Source of the DNA: an uncultured Myxococcales bacterium
Lineage (GTDB): Bacteria; Myxococcota_A; UBA9042
Direction of reading: 5' to 3'
DNA length: 64,000 nucleotides
Assembly: GCA_903929795.1 (NCBI GenBank)
Contig: CAIYWC010000095.1
Location: 1 to 64,000 of the forward strand
Part shown: piece after piece, positions 35,314 through 44,575 of the stretch
Numbering within the stretch: the stretch's first letter is position 1
Layout of the letters: the number at the start of each line of letters is the position of its first letter
Position numbers and translations under genes: made by a program
The notes under the pieces: generated by a model
What the model was told of the DNA's origin: nothing
What the model saw: the letters and a program-made list of their open reading frames with translations, nothing else
The model's database searches: none

Positions 35314-36504
35314 ATGTCCGCGCTGTTTGCCCCGCTGTCGACCGCTGAGATTGCCGAGCTCGTGCACTGGCGGCGCCACCTGCATCAGGAGCCTGAACTG
35401 TCGCTGGAGGAGCACGACACCCAGGCGTGGCTGCTGCAGACGCTGGCGGCGCTGGGCGCGACGGACGTGCGCAAGGTGGGCGGGACGGGGCTGGCGCTGC
35501 ATTTTGGCCGCGGCGAGACGGACCGGGCGCTGCTGCTGCGCGCCGACATGGACGCGCTGCCGGTGGACGAGCAGACAGGCCTGGCTTTTGCCTCGCGACG
35601 GCCCGGGCATATGCACGCGTGCGGGCACGACGGCCACATGGCGTGCCTGCTGGCGGTGACCAAGCGGCTGATCGCGCACGGCGAGGCGATCGCCGGCCAC
35701 GTGATCGTCGCGTTCCAGCCGGGCGAGGAAGGCGGTCGCGGCGCGGTCAAGATGATCGAAGACGGCCTGCTGGACGGGCGCTGGCTGGACGGGCGCGGGC
35801 CCAAAGTGCAGGCGGCGTATGGCCTGCACCTGTGGAGCCCGCTGCCGGTGGGCGTGATCAGCTGCGCCGCGGGGCCGACGATGGCGGCGGTGGACGATTT
35901 CACCATTGTCGTCCGCGGTCGCGGTGGCCATGGCGCGCTGCCGCACACGGCGGATGACGCGATTGTCGCCGCAGCACACGTCGTCGTGGCGCTGCAGTCG
36001 ATTGCCTCGCGGCGCGCGGATCCGCTGGAGCCGGTCGTCGTGACGGTCGGCAGCTTCCACGGCGGGAGTGCGTTCAACGTGATCGCGGAGGAAGTCGTGC
36101 TGCGCGGCACCGCGCGCAGTTTTGGCAAGGCGGTGGGCGAGGAGCTGCCGGCGTGGCTGACCCACATTGCGCAGGCGACCGCGCAGGCCCACGGCGCGAC
36201 GGCGGAGGTCGACTACAAACGCTACACCGTGGCGCTGCGCAACGATCCGGCGATGGCCGACCGGCTCGCGCGCGTGGCACAGGCGACGCCGGGCGTGACG
36301 GCGGTGGACCGCGAGCTGCGGATGATGGCCGGCGAAGACATGGCGTTCTTTTTGGACGCCGTGCCAGGCTGCTTCTACTTTGTCGGTTGCGGGGGGCCGC
36401 AGGCGGAACCGCACCACTCGCCGCGGTTTGTGGTGGACGAGGCCGCGCTGCCGATCGGCGTAAACGTGATGCTCGGCGCGGTCACGGAGTTCTTTGGCGG
36501 GTAG
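35314..36504 (+). CDS. M20-family amidohydrolase (hippurate/N-acyl amino acid hydrolase-like)
   Basis: The product is 396 residues, the usual length. The N-terminus WRRHLHQEPELSLEE is diagnostic. Metal-binding motifs follow: LLLRADMDALPVDEQTG, HMHACGHDGHMACLL (metal ligands) and FQPGEEGGRGA with the catalytic glutamate, then LHLWSPLPVG. A lid/dimerisation domain (FTIVVRGRGGHGALPHTADD) and the late motif MAGEDMAFFLDAVPGCFYFV complete the family. The enzyme probably hydrolyses N-acyl amino acids or peptides in the cytoplasm. AGGTGA lies just before the ATG. It is transcribed divergently from the Mg2+ ATPase gene. Confidence 0.92.
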   Translation: MSALFAPLSTAEIAELVHWRRHLHQEPELSLEEHDTQAWLLQTLAALGATDVRKVGGTGLALHFGRGETDRALLLRADMDALPVDEQTGLAFASRRPGHMHACGHDGHMACLLAVTKRLIAHGEAIAGHVIVAFQPGEEGGRGAVKMIEDGLLDGRWLDGRGPKVQAAYGLHLWSPLPVGVISCAAGPTMAAVDDFTIVVRGRGGHGALPHTADDAIVAAAHVVVALQSIASRRADPLEPVVVTVGSFHGGSAFNVIAEEVVLRGTARSFGKAVGEELPAWLTHIAQATAQAHGATAEVDYKRYTVALRNDPAMADRLARVAQATPGVTAVDRELRMMAGEDMAFFLDAVPGCFYFVGCGGPQAEPHHSPRFVVDEAALPIGVNVMLGAVTEFFGG

Positions 36505-36617
36505 GGTCCTCGCGCTGTGTGACATTTTGCCCGCCACCGCGGCAAAACCCAGCGGGCCAGCGAATACAGGGACGAACCCACCTCTGAGGGCGGGCGGCCG
36601 TCCTGACGCTCATGCGC

Positions 36618-37487
36618 CTATGCTCCGCGAATCCGCGCGATCACGTCCGCCACCATCGCCCGTTCCGGCAGCTGCGCGCGCGTCGTCACCGCCAGCGCTT
36701 CGCCCAAGGCCAGACCCGCCGCTTCGGGCTGCAGCGCGATCAGCAGCAGCTGGCCGTGCAGCAGCAGCCCGGCGCCCAGGCTGCGCGCATCGCCGGCCAA
36801 CCGCAGCAGCCCGACCGCCTGCACCGCGCCGGCCACCGCCGCCTGCACGTCGCCGACCGCCAGCAGCAACCGGGCGCGCACCAGCCCTGCCTCCCCGCGC
36901 AGCAATGGCGGCAGGCTATCCGGATCCCGCAGCACGCGCCCGATGTGGCGCAGCGTCGCCGGGCCATCTTCGCGCTCCAGGGCCAGCTGAGCGAGATCCA
37001 GATGGCACGCGGCGGCGTCGACCGGCAGCGCCAGCGCATCCGCGTCGGCCGCCAGCGCCTCCAGTCGCGCCGTGGCACCCGCGTCGTCGCCTGCCTCGCG
37101 CATGGCGCGCGCGATCGCCCGCTGCGCCCGCAGCGCCACCGGCCAGGCCTCGGCTTGCAGCGCCAGTTCCACGGACTGGCCCAGCCAATACCGCGACTTT
37201 TCGTTGCCCGCGCGCCGCAGCGCGACTTGCGCCACTGTCCACGCGGCCAGCGCCATCGTCGCCGTCGCACCGGCGGTTTGCGCCAGCGGGCCCGCGCGCC
37301 GAGCCGCGTCATCGGCCAGCGCCAGGTCGCCCGCCGCCAGTGCCAAATCCGCGCGCTCCAGCAGCAGATCCGCCAACCCTGCGCCGTTCCCAGCCCTCAG
37401 CTGGTCGATCGCCGCATCCAGGACCGTTGCCGCCAGCGCGTGCTCGCCACGGGTCCGAGCGGATCGGCAAAATTCCAGTGTTTCCAT
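36618..37487 (-). CDS. Alpha-helical TPR-like protein
   Basis: The product is 289 residues of almost pure alpha helix, Ala/Leu/Arg-rich, arranged in about seven tetratricopeptide-like helix pairs (such as LADLLLERADLALAAGDLAL and AREAGDDAGATARLEALAAD-type units). No catalytic or membrane segment is present. The ATG at 37487 lies 20 bases after the stop of the epimerase gene, so it is the last gene of the minus-strand run that begins with glutaredoxin. The likely role is a protein-interaction scaffold. Confidence 0.7.
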   Translation of the reverse strand: METLEFCRSARTRGEHALAATVLDAAIDQLRAGNGAGLADLLLERADLALAAGDLALADDAARRAGPLAQTAGATATMALAAWTVAQVALRRAGNEKSRYWLGQSVELALQAEAWPVALRAQRAIARAMREAGDDAGATARLEALAADADALALPVDAAACHLDLAQLALEREDGPATLRHIGRVLRDPDSLPPLLRGEAGLVRARLLLAVGDVQAAVAGAVQAVGLLRLAGDARSLGAGLLLHGQLLLIALQPEAAGLALGEALAVTTRAQLPERAMVADVIARIRGA

Positions 37488-37507
37488 GCGGTCTGCAGCC
37501 ACCGCGA

Positions 37508-38524
37508 CTACCTCTGGTACTCGGTCGCGCGGCGGTACTGGTCCAACCGCCCCGCGACGCTCGCCAGCACCTCGCGCAGACCTTCGTCCAGGGAAACCTG
37601 CGCTTCGAATCCCAAAATCTGCTTGGCCCGAGCTGGGTTGCACAGCAGCCGCATCACTTCGCTGCCCGCCGGCCGCACGCGCTGGTCCTCGCTCACAATC
37701 GGCACTTCCCGCCCGGACAGCGCCATCATCCGCGCCGCCAGCTCGCCGATCGTCACGCCGACGCCGGTGCCCACGTGCACGGTCTCGCCCGCGATGCCTT
37801 CCACCGTGCCGGCCAGCACGAACGCGCGCACCGTGTCGCGCACAAACAGCAGATCGCGCACTGGGTCCAAGCTGCCGAGCCGCAACTCTGGCTGATTACT
37901 CAGCAATTGGCTGGCAATCGTCGGGATCACCGCGCGTGCCGACTGCCGCGGGCCATACGTGTTGAACGGCCGCAGGGTCACCACGGGCGTCTGGAAGCTG
38001 AGAAAATAGCTCTCCGCCAGCTTATCCGCGCCGATCTTGGACGCCGAATACGGCGACTGGCCTTGCAGCGGATGCGCCTCATCGATCGGCACGTACCGCG
38101 CCGTGCCGTACACCTCGCTCGTCGAAGTGTGCACCATGCGCCGCACGCCGCAAATCCGCACAGATTCCAGCAGGTTCTGCGTGCCCACGACGTTGGTCAT
38201 CACGTAGTTCTGCGGCGCTTCATAGCTCCATGGGATCGCGATCAGCGCCGCCAGGTGAAACAGCGTGTCCTGGCCCTGGCACAGCCGCAGCATGTGGTGC
38301 GGATCGCGGATGTCGCCGGCGATCACTTCGATTTCCTTGGTAATTTCAGCCGGAATCAGCTCCAACATCCCGCGATCGCCGCGGCCATTGTAGTGCACGA
38401 GCGCACGCACCTTGGCGCCTGCCTGCACGAGCTGCTCGCAGAGGTGGCTGCCGATGAAGCCGCCCGCGCCGGTGACGCAGACCGCGCGGCCTTGCAGGGA
38501 AATGGTCTGGATTGTTGCGGACAT
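37508..38524 (-). CDS. NAD-dependent nucleotide-sugar epimerase/dehydratase
   Basis: The product is 338 residues of the extended SDR family. The NAD motif VTGAGGFIGSHLCEQL is at about residues 17-32, DIRDPHHM at the cofactor site, and FHLAALIAIPWSYEAP with NVVGTQNLLE follow. The catalytic STSEVYG and YSASKIGADK (Tyr/Lys) are intact, and substrate-side motifs RPFNTYGPRQS and RDLLFVRDTV are present. The FHLAALIAIPxSY text resembles UDP-GlcNAc 4,6-dehydratases of the LegB type used for surface sialic-acid-like sugars; this finer assignment is tentative. The ATG lies 43 bases after the stop of the kinase gene. Confidence 0.88.
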   Translation of the reverse strand: MSATIQTISLQGRAVCVTGAGGFIGSHLCEQLVQAGAKVRALVHYNGRGDRGMLELIPAEITKEIEVIAGDIRDPHHMLRLCQGQDTLFHLAALIAIPWSYEAPQNYVMTNVVGTQNLLESVRICGVRRMVHTSTSEVYGTARYVPIDEAHPLQGQSPYSASKIGADKLAESYFLSFQTPVVTLRPFNTYGPRQSARAVIPTIASQLLSNQPELRLGSLDPVRDLLFVRDTVRAFVLAGTVEGIAGETVHVGTGVGVTIGELAARMMALSGREVPIVSEDQRVRPAGSEVMRLLCNPARAKQILGFEAQVSLDEGLREVLASVAGRLDQYRRATEYQR

Positions 38525-38567
38525 GGTGGCTCGTTCGGCGGTGCGAAGGCGGCGACGCGCGCTGCGG

Positions 38568-40604
38568 CTATTGCAGGTCGTCGATCAGGTCTTCCTTCTT
38601 CTTTTTGACTTCTTTTTTCTCTTCTTTGGGCTCCGCCTTGGGCGTCTCGGCCTTGGGCTCCGGGCGGGCTGCCTCCACCTTGGCTGGCTCCGGCTTGACC
38701 TCCGGCTTGGCCGGCGCGATCCCAGGTGCTTTTGCGTGCACAGGCGCTGTGGCAACCGGCGGCGCGGCAGGCGCGGGCGGCGCCGCATCCTCGATCAGCT
38801 GGGTGTGCTGCATGAAATTCTGGGCGAAATTCAGCGTCACTTCCACCGGCTTGTAACCGCGCATCACCAGTTGGACGACCTCCGCGGGCGCGCCTTTCTT
38901 GCGCGTCATCGTCAGGTTGGTCACGCCCAGGTTCTCGTTGCCGCGCAGCACGGTGGCGCCCGGCGGCTGGCTGGTCAGCGTCGCGGTGACCTCGTCCTCC
39001 TTCAACGGCTGCGCCGGCGGCGGAATCACGGTGCCCGGCGGCGGTTCCGCGATCTTGGCGACCTCTTTGATCGCGGGCTTCTGCGTTGCCACAACCGCGA
39101 CGGCCGCGCCCGTCGCCACCACCAGACCGACCAGGATCGGCACCAACGCACTGGTCTTTTTCTTCGGCGGCGCCTCCGGCTGGGCCAGCGCCGCTTGGTC
39201 GGGCGACATCCGCAGCGTGCGCGAAGTCATGTTCAGCGTGTGCATCGACGGCAGGCGCACGCCCAGGCTCTCCGCTTCGGCCTCGCCCACGCGCGCGTCA
39301 AAAGCCGCGGGCAGCTGGTCGGCCAACTTCGTGCATTCCTTGGATAATTCTTCGGAGGTCTGGATGCGGTCGGCCGGATTCTTCTCCAGCAGCGTCAGGA
39401 TCAGCTCTTCCACTTCCGCCGGGATCACCTGCTTGAGCGGCGTCCCGTCCTTGCCCATCAGCTCCACGGACGACGGCTGCGGCGGCAGCTCGTTGACGTG
39501 CGAGAGCAGCAGCGACAGCGGCTGGTCCGAGTTGAACGGCGGCATGCCCGTCGCCATCTCAAACAGCATCACGCCGAGCGCGTACAGGTCGCTGCGGTGG
39601 TCCACTGGCTGGGCGGAGCACTGCTCCGGGCTCATGTAGCGCGGCGTGCCAAAGATGCTGCCAGCCTGGGTCAGCGTGCCTTTTTCGTCTTTGGAATCCG
39701 CCATCTTGGCGACGCCGAAGTCCAGCACTTTGACAAAATCCGGGTTGCCCGACACGTCGATGAGAAAGATGTTCTCCGGCTTCAGGTCCCGGTGCACGAT
39801 GCCCTTGCCGTGCGCTTCCGCCAGCGACGCCGCGACCTGCGCCATGATGCGCAGCGCCCGGCGAATCGGCAGCGGCCGCTCTTTGCGCAGCACGTCGTGG
39901 AGGGTGCTGCCTTCCAGCATCTCCATCGCGATATACGGGTTGCCCTGCGGCGTGGTGCCGTAGTCAAAAATCTGAATTGTATTCGGGTGTTTCAGCCGCG
40001 AAACCGCGAGCGCCTCCAGCGTGAACCGCCGCAGCACTGTGTCGTTTTCCGTCAGGTCGCCCAGCAAGACCTTGACCGCCACGTCGCGATCCATGCCTTC
40101 CTGCCGCGCCCGGTACACGGCGCCCATGCCGCCCGCGCCGATCTTCTTCAACACAAGGAACCGGCCGCCCAGCAGCTCGCCTAGCAACTTGTCCTTGCGT
40201 TCCCGCTTGTTGCCGTCATCCAGATGCGCGCGGATGCGATCGCCCAGCTCGTCAGGCTCCGCGGCCTCGTCCAGCCGGGTTGGCGCCGTCATTTGCCCGC
40301 GCGGCGGCGCATCGTGGCCCGCCATCGTGTCTTCCGTGGCAATGGCAGCATCTTCCGACAGCGTCTTGTCGCCGGTCGCCGCCTGGGCAATCACCTGCGC
40401 ATCCACGGTCTTCTGGGCATTTCCCGGCTTGGGCGGCGGCGGCGGCGCCTTGGTCGGCGGCACGGTCCCGGGGCGCATCTCGCCAAAGACGGTCGGCGCA
40501 TCCGACCCGTCCACGCCAATCGTCTTGGCTGGCTCGTCGTCGTCATGGGGCGCCACGCCGGAATACGGCCGGGTCGGCTGGGGCGGAGCTTTGCGATCGG
40601 TCAT
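38568..40604 (-). CDS. Transmembrane Ser/Thr protein kinase with PEGA domain
   Basis: The product is 678 residues. A 140-residue Pro/Asp-rich N-terminus is followed by a complete Hanks-type kinase (about 145-430): glycine loop IGAGGMGAVYRAR, VAVKVLLG lysine, GIVHRDLKPENIFL catalytic loop, KVLDFGVAKM, TPRYMSPEQ. A transmembrane helix follows (LVPILVGLVVATGAAVAVVA, about 505-525). An extracytoplasmic PEGA-type segment comes next (TLTSQPPGATVLRGNENLGV), ending in an extreme Lys/Glu/Pro tail. It is a signalling kinase with the kinase domain in the cytoplasm. Its ATG overlaps the stop of the thymidylate kinase gene (ATGA). Confidence 0.93.
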   Translation of the reverse strand: MTDRKAPPQPTRPYSGVAPHDDDEPAKTIGVDGSDAPTVFGEMRPGTVPPTKAPPPPPKPGNAQKTVDAQVIAQAATGDKTLSEDAAIATEDTMAGHDAPPRGQMTAPTRLDEAAEPDELGDRIRAHLDDGNKRERKDKLLGELLGGRFLVLKKIGAGGMGAVYRARQEGMDRDVAVKVLLGDLTENDTVLRRFTLEALAVSRLKHPNTIQIFDYGTTPQGNPYIAMEMLEGSTLHDVLRKERPLPIRRALRIMAQVAASLAEAHGKGIVHRDLKPENIFLIDVSGNPDFVKVLDFGVAKMADSKDEKGTLTQAGSIFGTPRYMSPEQCSAQPVDHRSDLYALGVMLFEMATGMPPFNSDQPLSLLLSHVNELPPQPSSVELMGKDGTPLKQVIPAEVEELILTLLEKNPADRIQTSEELSKECTKLADQLPAAFDARVGEAEAESLGVRLPSMHTLNMTSRTLRMSPDQAALAQPEAPPKKKTSALVPILVGLVVATGAAVAVVATQKPAIKEVAKIAEPPPGTVIPPPAQPLKEDEVTATLTSQPPGATVLRGNENLGVTNLTMTRKKGAPAEVVQLVMRGYKPVEVTLNFAQNFMQHTQLIEDAAPPAPAAPPVATAPVHAKAPGIAPAKPEVKPEPAKVEAARPEPKAETPKAEPKEEKKEVKKKKEDLIDDLQ

Positions 40605-41269
40605 CGCGGTGCCTCGTGGCTCACGGTGGCAACTTGCGCCCGTTCCTGGACGATCTGCAACACCGCAGACAGCACATCATACGCGATCGCCTCGCGGCTG
40701 CGACTGGCATCCAGCACCAAAATTCGCCCCAGCTGCGGCGGCGCCTCGCGAAAGACCTCGCGGTAGCGTTCGCGCACCAACTCCAGCGTGTCCGCCACCT
40801 CAAACCGCTCCCGCGGCTTGCCGCGGTGGTGGATGCGCGTCATCGCATCGGTCACCGGCAGGTCCAGCAGGATCGTCAAGTCGGGCCGCAGCGCCTCCTT
40901 GTTGATCGTGCAAATCCATTCCGGCGTGATGCGGCCATCGCCGTCCACGACCTGAAAAGTGAGTGAAGACGCGAGGTAGCGGTCGCAAATCACCGCTTCG
41001 TTGCGCGCCAGCGCCGGGCCAATCACGCGCTGGCAATGATCGATCCGGTCAGCGGCGAACAGCAGCGCGACGGCCGCCGGATCCAGCGGAAACTCCGTCC
41101 GCGCGCGCAGCACGTTGCGGATCATCACGCCCACATCGCCGTCCGTCGGCTCCGCCGTGCGCAACACCGTCCGCCCGGAGCGCTTGAGCGCCGCGGTCAA
41201 CAAGTCGCCTTGGGTCGTCGTTCCCGACCCATCGGTGCCTTCAAACACGATAAACAGCGGTTGATTCAC
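40601..41269 (-). CDS. tmk: Thymidylate kinase with altered Walker A lysine
   Basis: The product is 222 residues, typical for dTMP kinase, which makes dTDP for DNA synthesis. FIVFEGTDGSGTTTQGDLLT is the P-loop; the usual GxDGxGKTTQ lysine is Thr (codon ACG). TAEPTDGDVG, AVALLFAADRIDH, EAVICDRYLASSLTFQ and LTILLDLPV are conserved. The start is a GTG whose GTGA overlaps the upstream stop by 4 bases. Either a related subfamily uses Thr here, or activity is altered. It is encoded between a lipoprotein and a Ser/Thr kinase gene in an unusual but tightly coupled order. Confidence 0.88.
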   Translation of the reverse strand: MNQPLFIVFEGTDGSGTTTQGDLLTAALKRSGRTVLRTAEPTDGDVGVMIRNVLRARTEFPLDPAAVALLFAADRIDHCQRVIGPALARNEAVICDRYLASSLTFQVVDGDGRITPEWICTINKEALRPDLTILLDLPVTDAMTRIHHRGKPRERFEVADTLELVRERYREVFREAPPQLGRILVLDASRSREAIAYDVLSAVLQIVQERAQVATVSHEAPR

Positions 41270-42060
41270 GGGATTTTCCGCCTGCTCTCAAGTTGCACAG
41301 CCTCGTCCACGCACGGCATCTCTTGCCGCAGCATGCCATCGGGACACGTCAGCGCAAATGCCTCGGCGTCTGCGGGCAGGTCCAGATCGATTTGTCGCAT
41401 GGTTACCGTCACATCCACGTCCTTGGCCTTGTAGTGCAGGTTGTCCGGTCGGTGCTCGCCGGCAATGTACTCGATCGACGCCACGCGCTCGGCGTGGTCA
41501 AACAGCACCGTCCCCACGATACGGAAATCCTGCGGCGAAACGAAGATTTGCTGGTGCGGCGCGTCGTCGGCGCCCAGCGTGACCACGTACAGCGCGCGTG
41601 AGCGATCCCATGTCAGCTGTCTCGTCGGCACATCGAGCAGCGGCGGTCGACCCAACAGCGCCGGCGCCAGCTGCTGCGGTGACAGCGCGATCGGCACCAA
41701 GCGCGCCATGTTGGTCGGACACGCGTCGCCGATCAGGCACTTGTCGCCACCGCGCTCGAACGAGACGAACCGCTTGCCGTCGGTCGCCATCACCGCCAGC
41801 ATGTCCAGCGTTGGCGACACCGCCTGCATGTGCACCGACTGCGGCAGCGCGACGATGACGATGAGGTCCACCGACCGCCGCTCGCCCGCCACGTACGCGT
41901 CCAGTCGCGCCCGTCCTTGGGCTGTCTGCGGCAGCGGCCGCGCCAGCGCGCGCGCCAAGACCTCCTCCGCCGTTTGCGGACCGTCCGCCGGCAGCGCGAC
42001 CTGCGCGCCGCTGCACGCGATGATCAGCGCGCACAAGGCCAACCAGGCGCGGCTCCTCAT
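41266..42060 (-). CDS. Lipoprotein, LolB/DUF4292-like
   Basis: The product is 264 residues. The signal peptide ends in the lipobox ALIIAC (Cys at about 16). The body has alternating beta strands ([20 protein letters not shown] and [14 protein letters not shown]). This suggests the lipoprotein-localisation (LolA/LolB, DUF4292) half-barrel fold, though no single diagnostic motif proves it. Four cysteines occur in the mature chain ([14 protein letters not shown] and MPCVDE). It overlaps both neighbours by 4 bases, so it is translated together with aspartokinase and thymidylate kinase. Confidence 0.65.
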   Translation of the reverse strand: MRSRAWLALCALIIACSGAQVALPADGPQTAEEVLARALARPLPQTAQGRARLDAYVAGERRSVDLIVIVALPQSVHMQAVSPTLDMLAVMATDGKRFVSFERGGDKCLIGDACPTNMARLVPIALSPQQLAPALLGRPPLLDVPTRQLTWDRSRALYVVTLGADDAPHQQIFVSPQDFRIVGTVLFDHAERVASIEYIAGEHRPDNLHYKAKDVDVTVTMRQIDLDLPADAEAFALTCPDGMLRQEMPCVDEAVQLESRRKIP

Positions 42061-43265
42061 GCGGCACCGCCGAGAAACGCCGCGTGCAGCGCAGCCGCCG
42101 CCGCATCGCCCTGGTCCGGCGGCAGGAGCGCAGACAGCGTCAAGCCATGGGCCAGCACCGGAGTTTGCGGCGTCAGAAACGGCGCCAGCGCGCGGCGAAA
42201 CGGCGTCAGCAGGTCACTTTCTCGCCCCACGCCCGGGCCGACAATCGACACCAACGTGCCGGCCACGCTGGCGGGCCGCTGGCCGGTCGCGTCGGGCAGG
42301 TCGCGCAGCCGGTCGATGAGCCGCGCGAATTGCGCGTCCACCGTGTCCGCGACGTCGCGGCCCAGCAGCAGCAGCGTCTGGCCAGGCAGCTGCAGGCTGA
42401 AAATCGGTGGAATGGCAAAGGCTTGCAGCGCGTGGGCCAAGCCATCGACCTCGCCCGACCAAGTCAGAAACACGCAGTGCGGCCGGGTCGTCGCCGCGGC
42501 GATCCACGGCCGGTCCACCGGCGGATTCAGCCGCACCACCGTCTCACCCGGTCGACCATCGGTTGCGCGTGCGTAGAGCGCCACGTCGTGCAGGCGCGCC
42601 CACGCAACCGCATCTGCTCCCAGCACTTTCGCTCCCGCTCGCGCCATCGCCAGCATCTCGTCGTGACCCAGGTCGTCCAGCCGGCGCGCATCCGCCACCT
42701 TGCGCGGGTCAGCGCTATAGACGCCGTCGACGTCGGAATAGATCTCGCACGCCTCCGCCGAGAGCGCCGCCGCCAGCGCGACCGCAGTCGTGTCCGAGCC
42801 GCCGCGGCCCAGCGTTGTCACTTCTTTTTTCCAGGACACGCCCTGAAAGCCCGCGACGATCACAATTTGCCCCGCGTCCAGCGCGTCCTGCACCCGAAAC
42901 GGCCGCACTTCCACGATCCGCGCTCCGCCCGGCGCGTCGTTGGTGATGATGCCGCATTGGCTGCCGGTCATCGATGTCGCAGGTTCACCCAAGTCCCTGA
43001 TCGCCATGGCCAAAATCGCCATCGCGATCCGCTCGCCGGCCGTCAGCAGCATGTCCAGCTCGCGGCGATCCGGCGTCGGCGTGACCTCGTGTGCCAATTG
43101 CACCAGTGAATCCGTGGTCTTGCCCATCGCGGAAACCACGACGACGACGCGTTTGCCCGACCGGCGCGTCGCGACGGCGTGCGCGGCCACGCGGCGGATT
43201 CCGGCGACGTCTGCGACCGACGAGCCGCCGAATTTCTGAACAATAATGGGGAGATCGATGGGCAT
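42057..43265 (-). CDS. lysC: Aspartate kinase
   Basis: The product is 402 residues from the ATG at 43265; a longer form would begin inside the probable promoter at 43303-43308. [20 protein letters not shown] is the kinase nucleotide loop, and [36 protein letters not shown] and [17 protein letters not shown] are strongly conserved. The C-terminal ~110 residues are an ACT-like regulatory region of weaker conservation. The enzyme phosphorylates aspartate as the first step toward lysine, methionine and threonine. Its stop overlaps the next lipoprotein start by 4 bases. Confidence 0.93.
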   Translation of the reverse strand: MPIDLPIIVQKFGGSSVADVAGIRRVAAHAVATRRSGKRVVVVVSAMGKTTDSLVQLAHEVTPTPDRRELDMLLTAGERIAMAILAMAIRDLGEPATSMTGSQCGIITNDAPGGARIVEVRPFRVQDALDAGQIVIVAGFQGVSWKKEVTTLGRGGSDTTAVALAAALSAEACEIYSDVDGVYSADPRKVADARRLDDLGHDEMLAMARAGAKVLGADAVAWARLHDVALYARATDGRPGETVVRLNPPVDRPWIAAATTRPHCVFLTWSGEVDGLAHALQAFAIPPIFSLQLPGQTLLLLGRDVADTVDAQFARLIDRLRDLPDATGQRPASVAGTLVSIVGPGVGRESDLLTPFRRALAPFLTPQTPVLAHGLTLSALLPPDQGDAAAAALHAAFLGGAA

Positions 43266-43302
43266 GTGCGCGTTGTGCGGCCGGGGGCGGTTGGGGGCGT
43301 CG

Positions 43303-43308
43303 AGCATA
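43303..43308 (-). promoter_or_regulatory. Possible -10 element of the aspartokinase operon
   Basis: Reading the minus strand, TGC-TATGCT forms an extended -10 box about 38 bases before the chosen ATG of lysC. The upstream -35 position has only TGTAAC. The same TATGCT word occurs before two other genes in this window (44553 and 61868). Confidence 0.35.
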
Positions 43309-43343
43309 GCACACTGCAGCGGACCGTTACAGCGCAGCCGTGA

Positions 43344-43760
43344 TCACAGGCCCTGGTCCGGCGCAGTCGGAGCGGCCGATTCGACCGGTTTTTGCTCGAC
43401 CATCTGCCAGTGCCGATCCAGCCATTCCCAAGTCTGTTCCATGAGTTCCGTGCGCATCACTGGATCGTTCGGCCGGCTCCAGGTCGCTTCCACCAGCACG
43501 CGCGCGCGCTCGCCCGTGGCATCCGGCTCCACCGCGCGGATGTCGTACTCGTGGATGACCATGTTGCCTTGGGCCGAGCGCTTTTGGGCGATGAACGTCA
43601 CGCGGCGGCCCGACGGCACCAGCTCGGCGGCCTTTTCGATCATGCCCCAGCGCATGTACCGGGCAAAATCGGTCACGTCGGTCTTCAAGGTGCTCGCCCG
43701 GCTCGCGCCGCTGCACGCCAGCGCCAGCGCCAAGAGCGCCGCAAGGCCCAGGCGCCTCAC
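43344..43760 (-). CDS. Small lipoprotein of unknown function
   Basis: The product is 138 residues. The signal peptide ends in the lipobox LALAC (Cys at about 16). The mature part contains DVTDFARYMRWGMIEKAAEL, VTFIAQKRSAQGNMVIHEYD and a Trp-rich end (TWEWLDRHWQMVEQ). Such proteins are usually of NTF2-like or related small alpha-beta fold, but nothing definite is recognised. The GTG start overlaps the stop of the glutaredoxin gene by 4 bases. Confidence 0.7.
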   Translation of the reverse strand: MRRLGLAALLALALACSGASRASTLKTDVTDFARYMRWGMIEKAAELVPSGRRVTFIAQKRSAQGNMVIHEYDIRAVEPDATGERARVLVEATWSRPNDPVMRTELMEQTWEWLDRHWQMVEQKPVESAAPTAPDQGL

Positions 43761-44020
43761 GCGGCTCCTTGCAGCAACCGCGTCAGCTTGCCCGTGCGCT
43801 CCAACTCGGACACGTCGCTGTAGCCGCCGACGAACGTGTCGCCCACGACGATCATCGGCACCGTCTGCCAGTTGTACCGCTGCGACAGCTCTTCGCGCAG
43901 CGCGTGCTTGTCGTCCAGATAGACTTCCGTATAAGCCACCTGCAGGCGGTCAAACAGCCGCTTGGCCATGACGCAGTACGGGCACATGCGCGTGCGGTAG
44001 ATGGTGACGGGAACTGGCAT
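43757..44020 (-). CDS. Glutaredoxin
   Basis: The product is 87 residues, the full monothiol/dithiol glutaredoxin size. The active site RMCPYCVMAKR (CPYC dithiol, about residues 13-16) and the later TVPMIVVGDTFVGGYSDV (cis-Pro and glutathione-binding GGYSD) are intact. It reduces protein disulfides using glutathione. It is the first gene of the minus-strand run toward 36618 and is divergent from ruvX. Confidence 0.93.
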   Translation of the reverse strand: MPVPVTIYRTRMCPYCVMAKRLFDRLQVAYTEVYLDDKHALREELSQRYNWQTVPMIVVGDTFVGGYSDVSELERTGKLTRLLQGAA

Positions 44021-44086
44021 GGCGGTGCTCCGAGGCCGTCAGGATAGCGCGCGGCAATCGCGCCGTCCATGCAGACGCGAGGCAAC

Positions 44087-44524
44087 ATGCAGCGAGACGG
44101 CGTGTTTTTGGCGATCGACCTCGGGCGCGCGCGCATGGGCCTGGCCGTCAGCGCGGCGGGGACGCCGCTGGCGCTGCCGCACAGCGTGGCGGCGCGGCTG
44201 GGCACGCGGCGGGATTTGGCGCAGCTGCTGCCGTTGTGCGACCGCCTGCAGGTCCAGGGGCTGGTCGTGGGGCTGCCGATGGAGCAGCCGGCGGACGCCA
44301 GCTCGGCGCGGCTGTGCCGGCAGTTCGCGTTGGCGCTGGCGGCAGCGCAGGCGCGTCCGGTGTGGCTGGTGGACGAGGCGGACACGACAACGGTGGCCCA
44401 CGACGGGTTGCGGATGCTCGGCATGAAGGCGGCCAAGCGCCGGACGCAGGTGGATAAGTTCGCCGCCGCCGTGATCCTGCAGCGCTTTCTCGACGGCGCG
44501 CCAGCGGAGCAGATCTCTGCCTGA
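44087..44524 (+). CDS. ruvX: Putative pre-16S rRNA nuclease / Holliday junction resolvase-like RuvX (YqgF)
   Basis: The product is 145 residues from the ATG at 44087, which has GAGG just upstream and brings FLAIDLGRARMGLAVS to the usual N-terminal position. An upstream ATG at 44069 is in frame. Conserved features are the Asp of AIDLG, VVGLPMEQPADAS, the second acidic site VWLVDEADTTTVA, and a late Asp in TQVDKFAAAVILQRFL. The fold is RNase H-like; the family matures 16S rRNA. It begins a plus-strand group with a peptidoglycan-binding protein. Confidence 0.85.
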   Translation: MQRDGVFLAIDLGRARMGLAVSAAGTPLALPHSVAARLGTRRDLAQLLPLCDRLQVQGLVVGLPMEQPADASSARLCRQFALALAAAQARPVWLVDEADTTTVAHDGLRMLGMKAAKRRTQVDKFAAAVILQRFLDGAPAEQISA

Positions 44525-44530
44525 AGCACC

Positions 44531-44558
44531 TTGCGGCCGACGGCGCGGCGGCTATGCT
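44531..44558 (+). promoter_or_regulatory. Possible promoter upstream of the peptidoglycan-binding gene
   Basis: TTGCGG (44531-44536) and TATGCT (44553-44558) are 16 bases apart and precede the ATG at 44576. The -35 is a weak match. The region also lies just after ruvX, so read-through is equally possible. Confidence 0.3.
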
Positions 44559-44575
44559 TGCAGCCCGGAGTGACG

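Noticed and set aside
35206-36537. Extended upstream part of the P-type ATPase open frame (about 444 extra codons)
   Set aside because: The Arg/His-rich extension runs opposite the M20 amidohydrolase; the ATPase family begins at the ATG at 35205.
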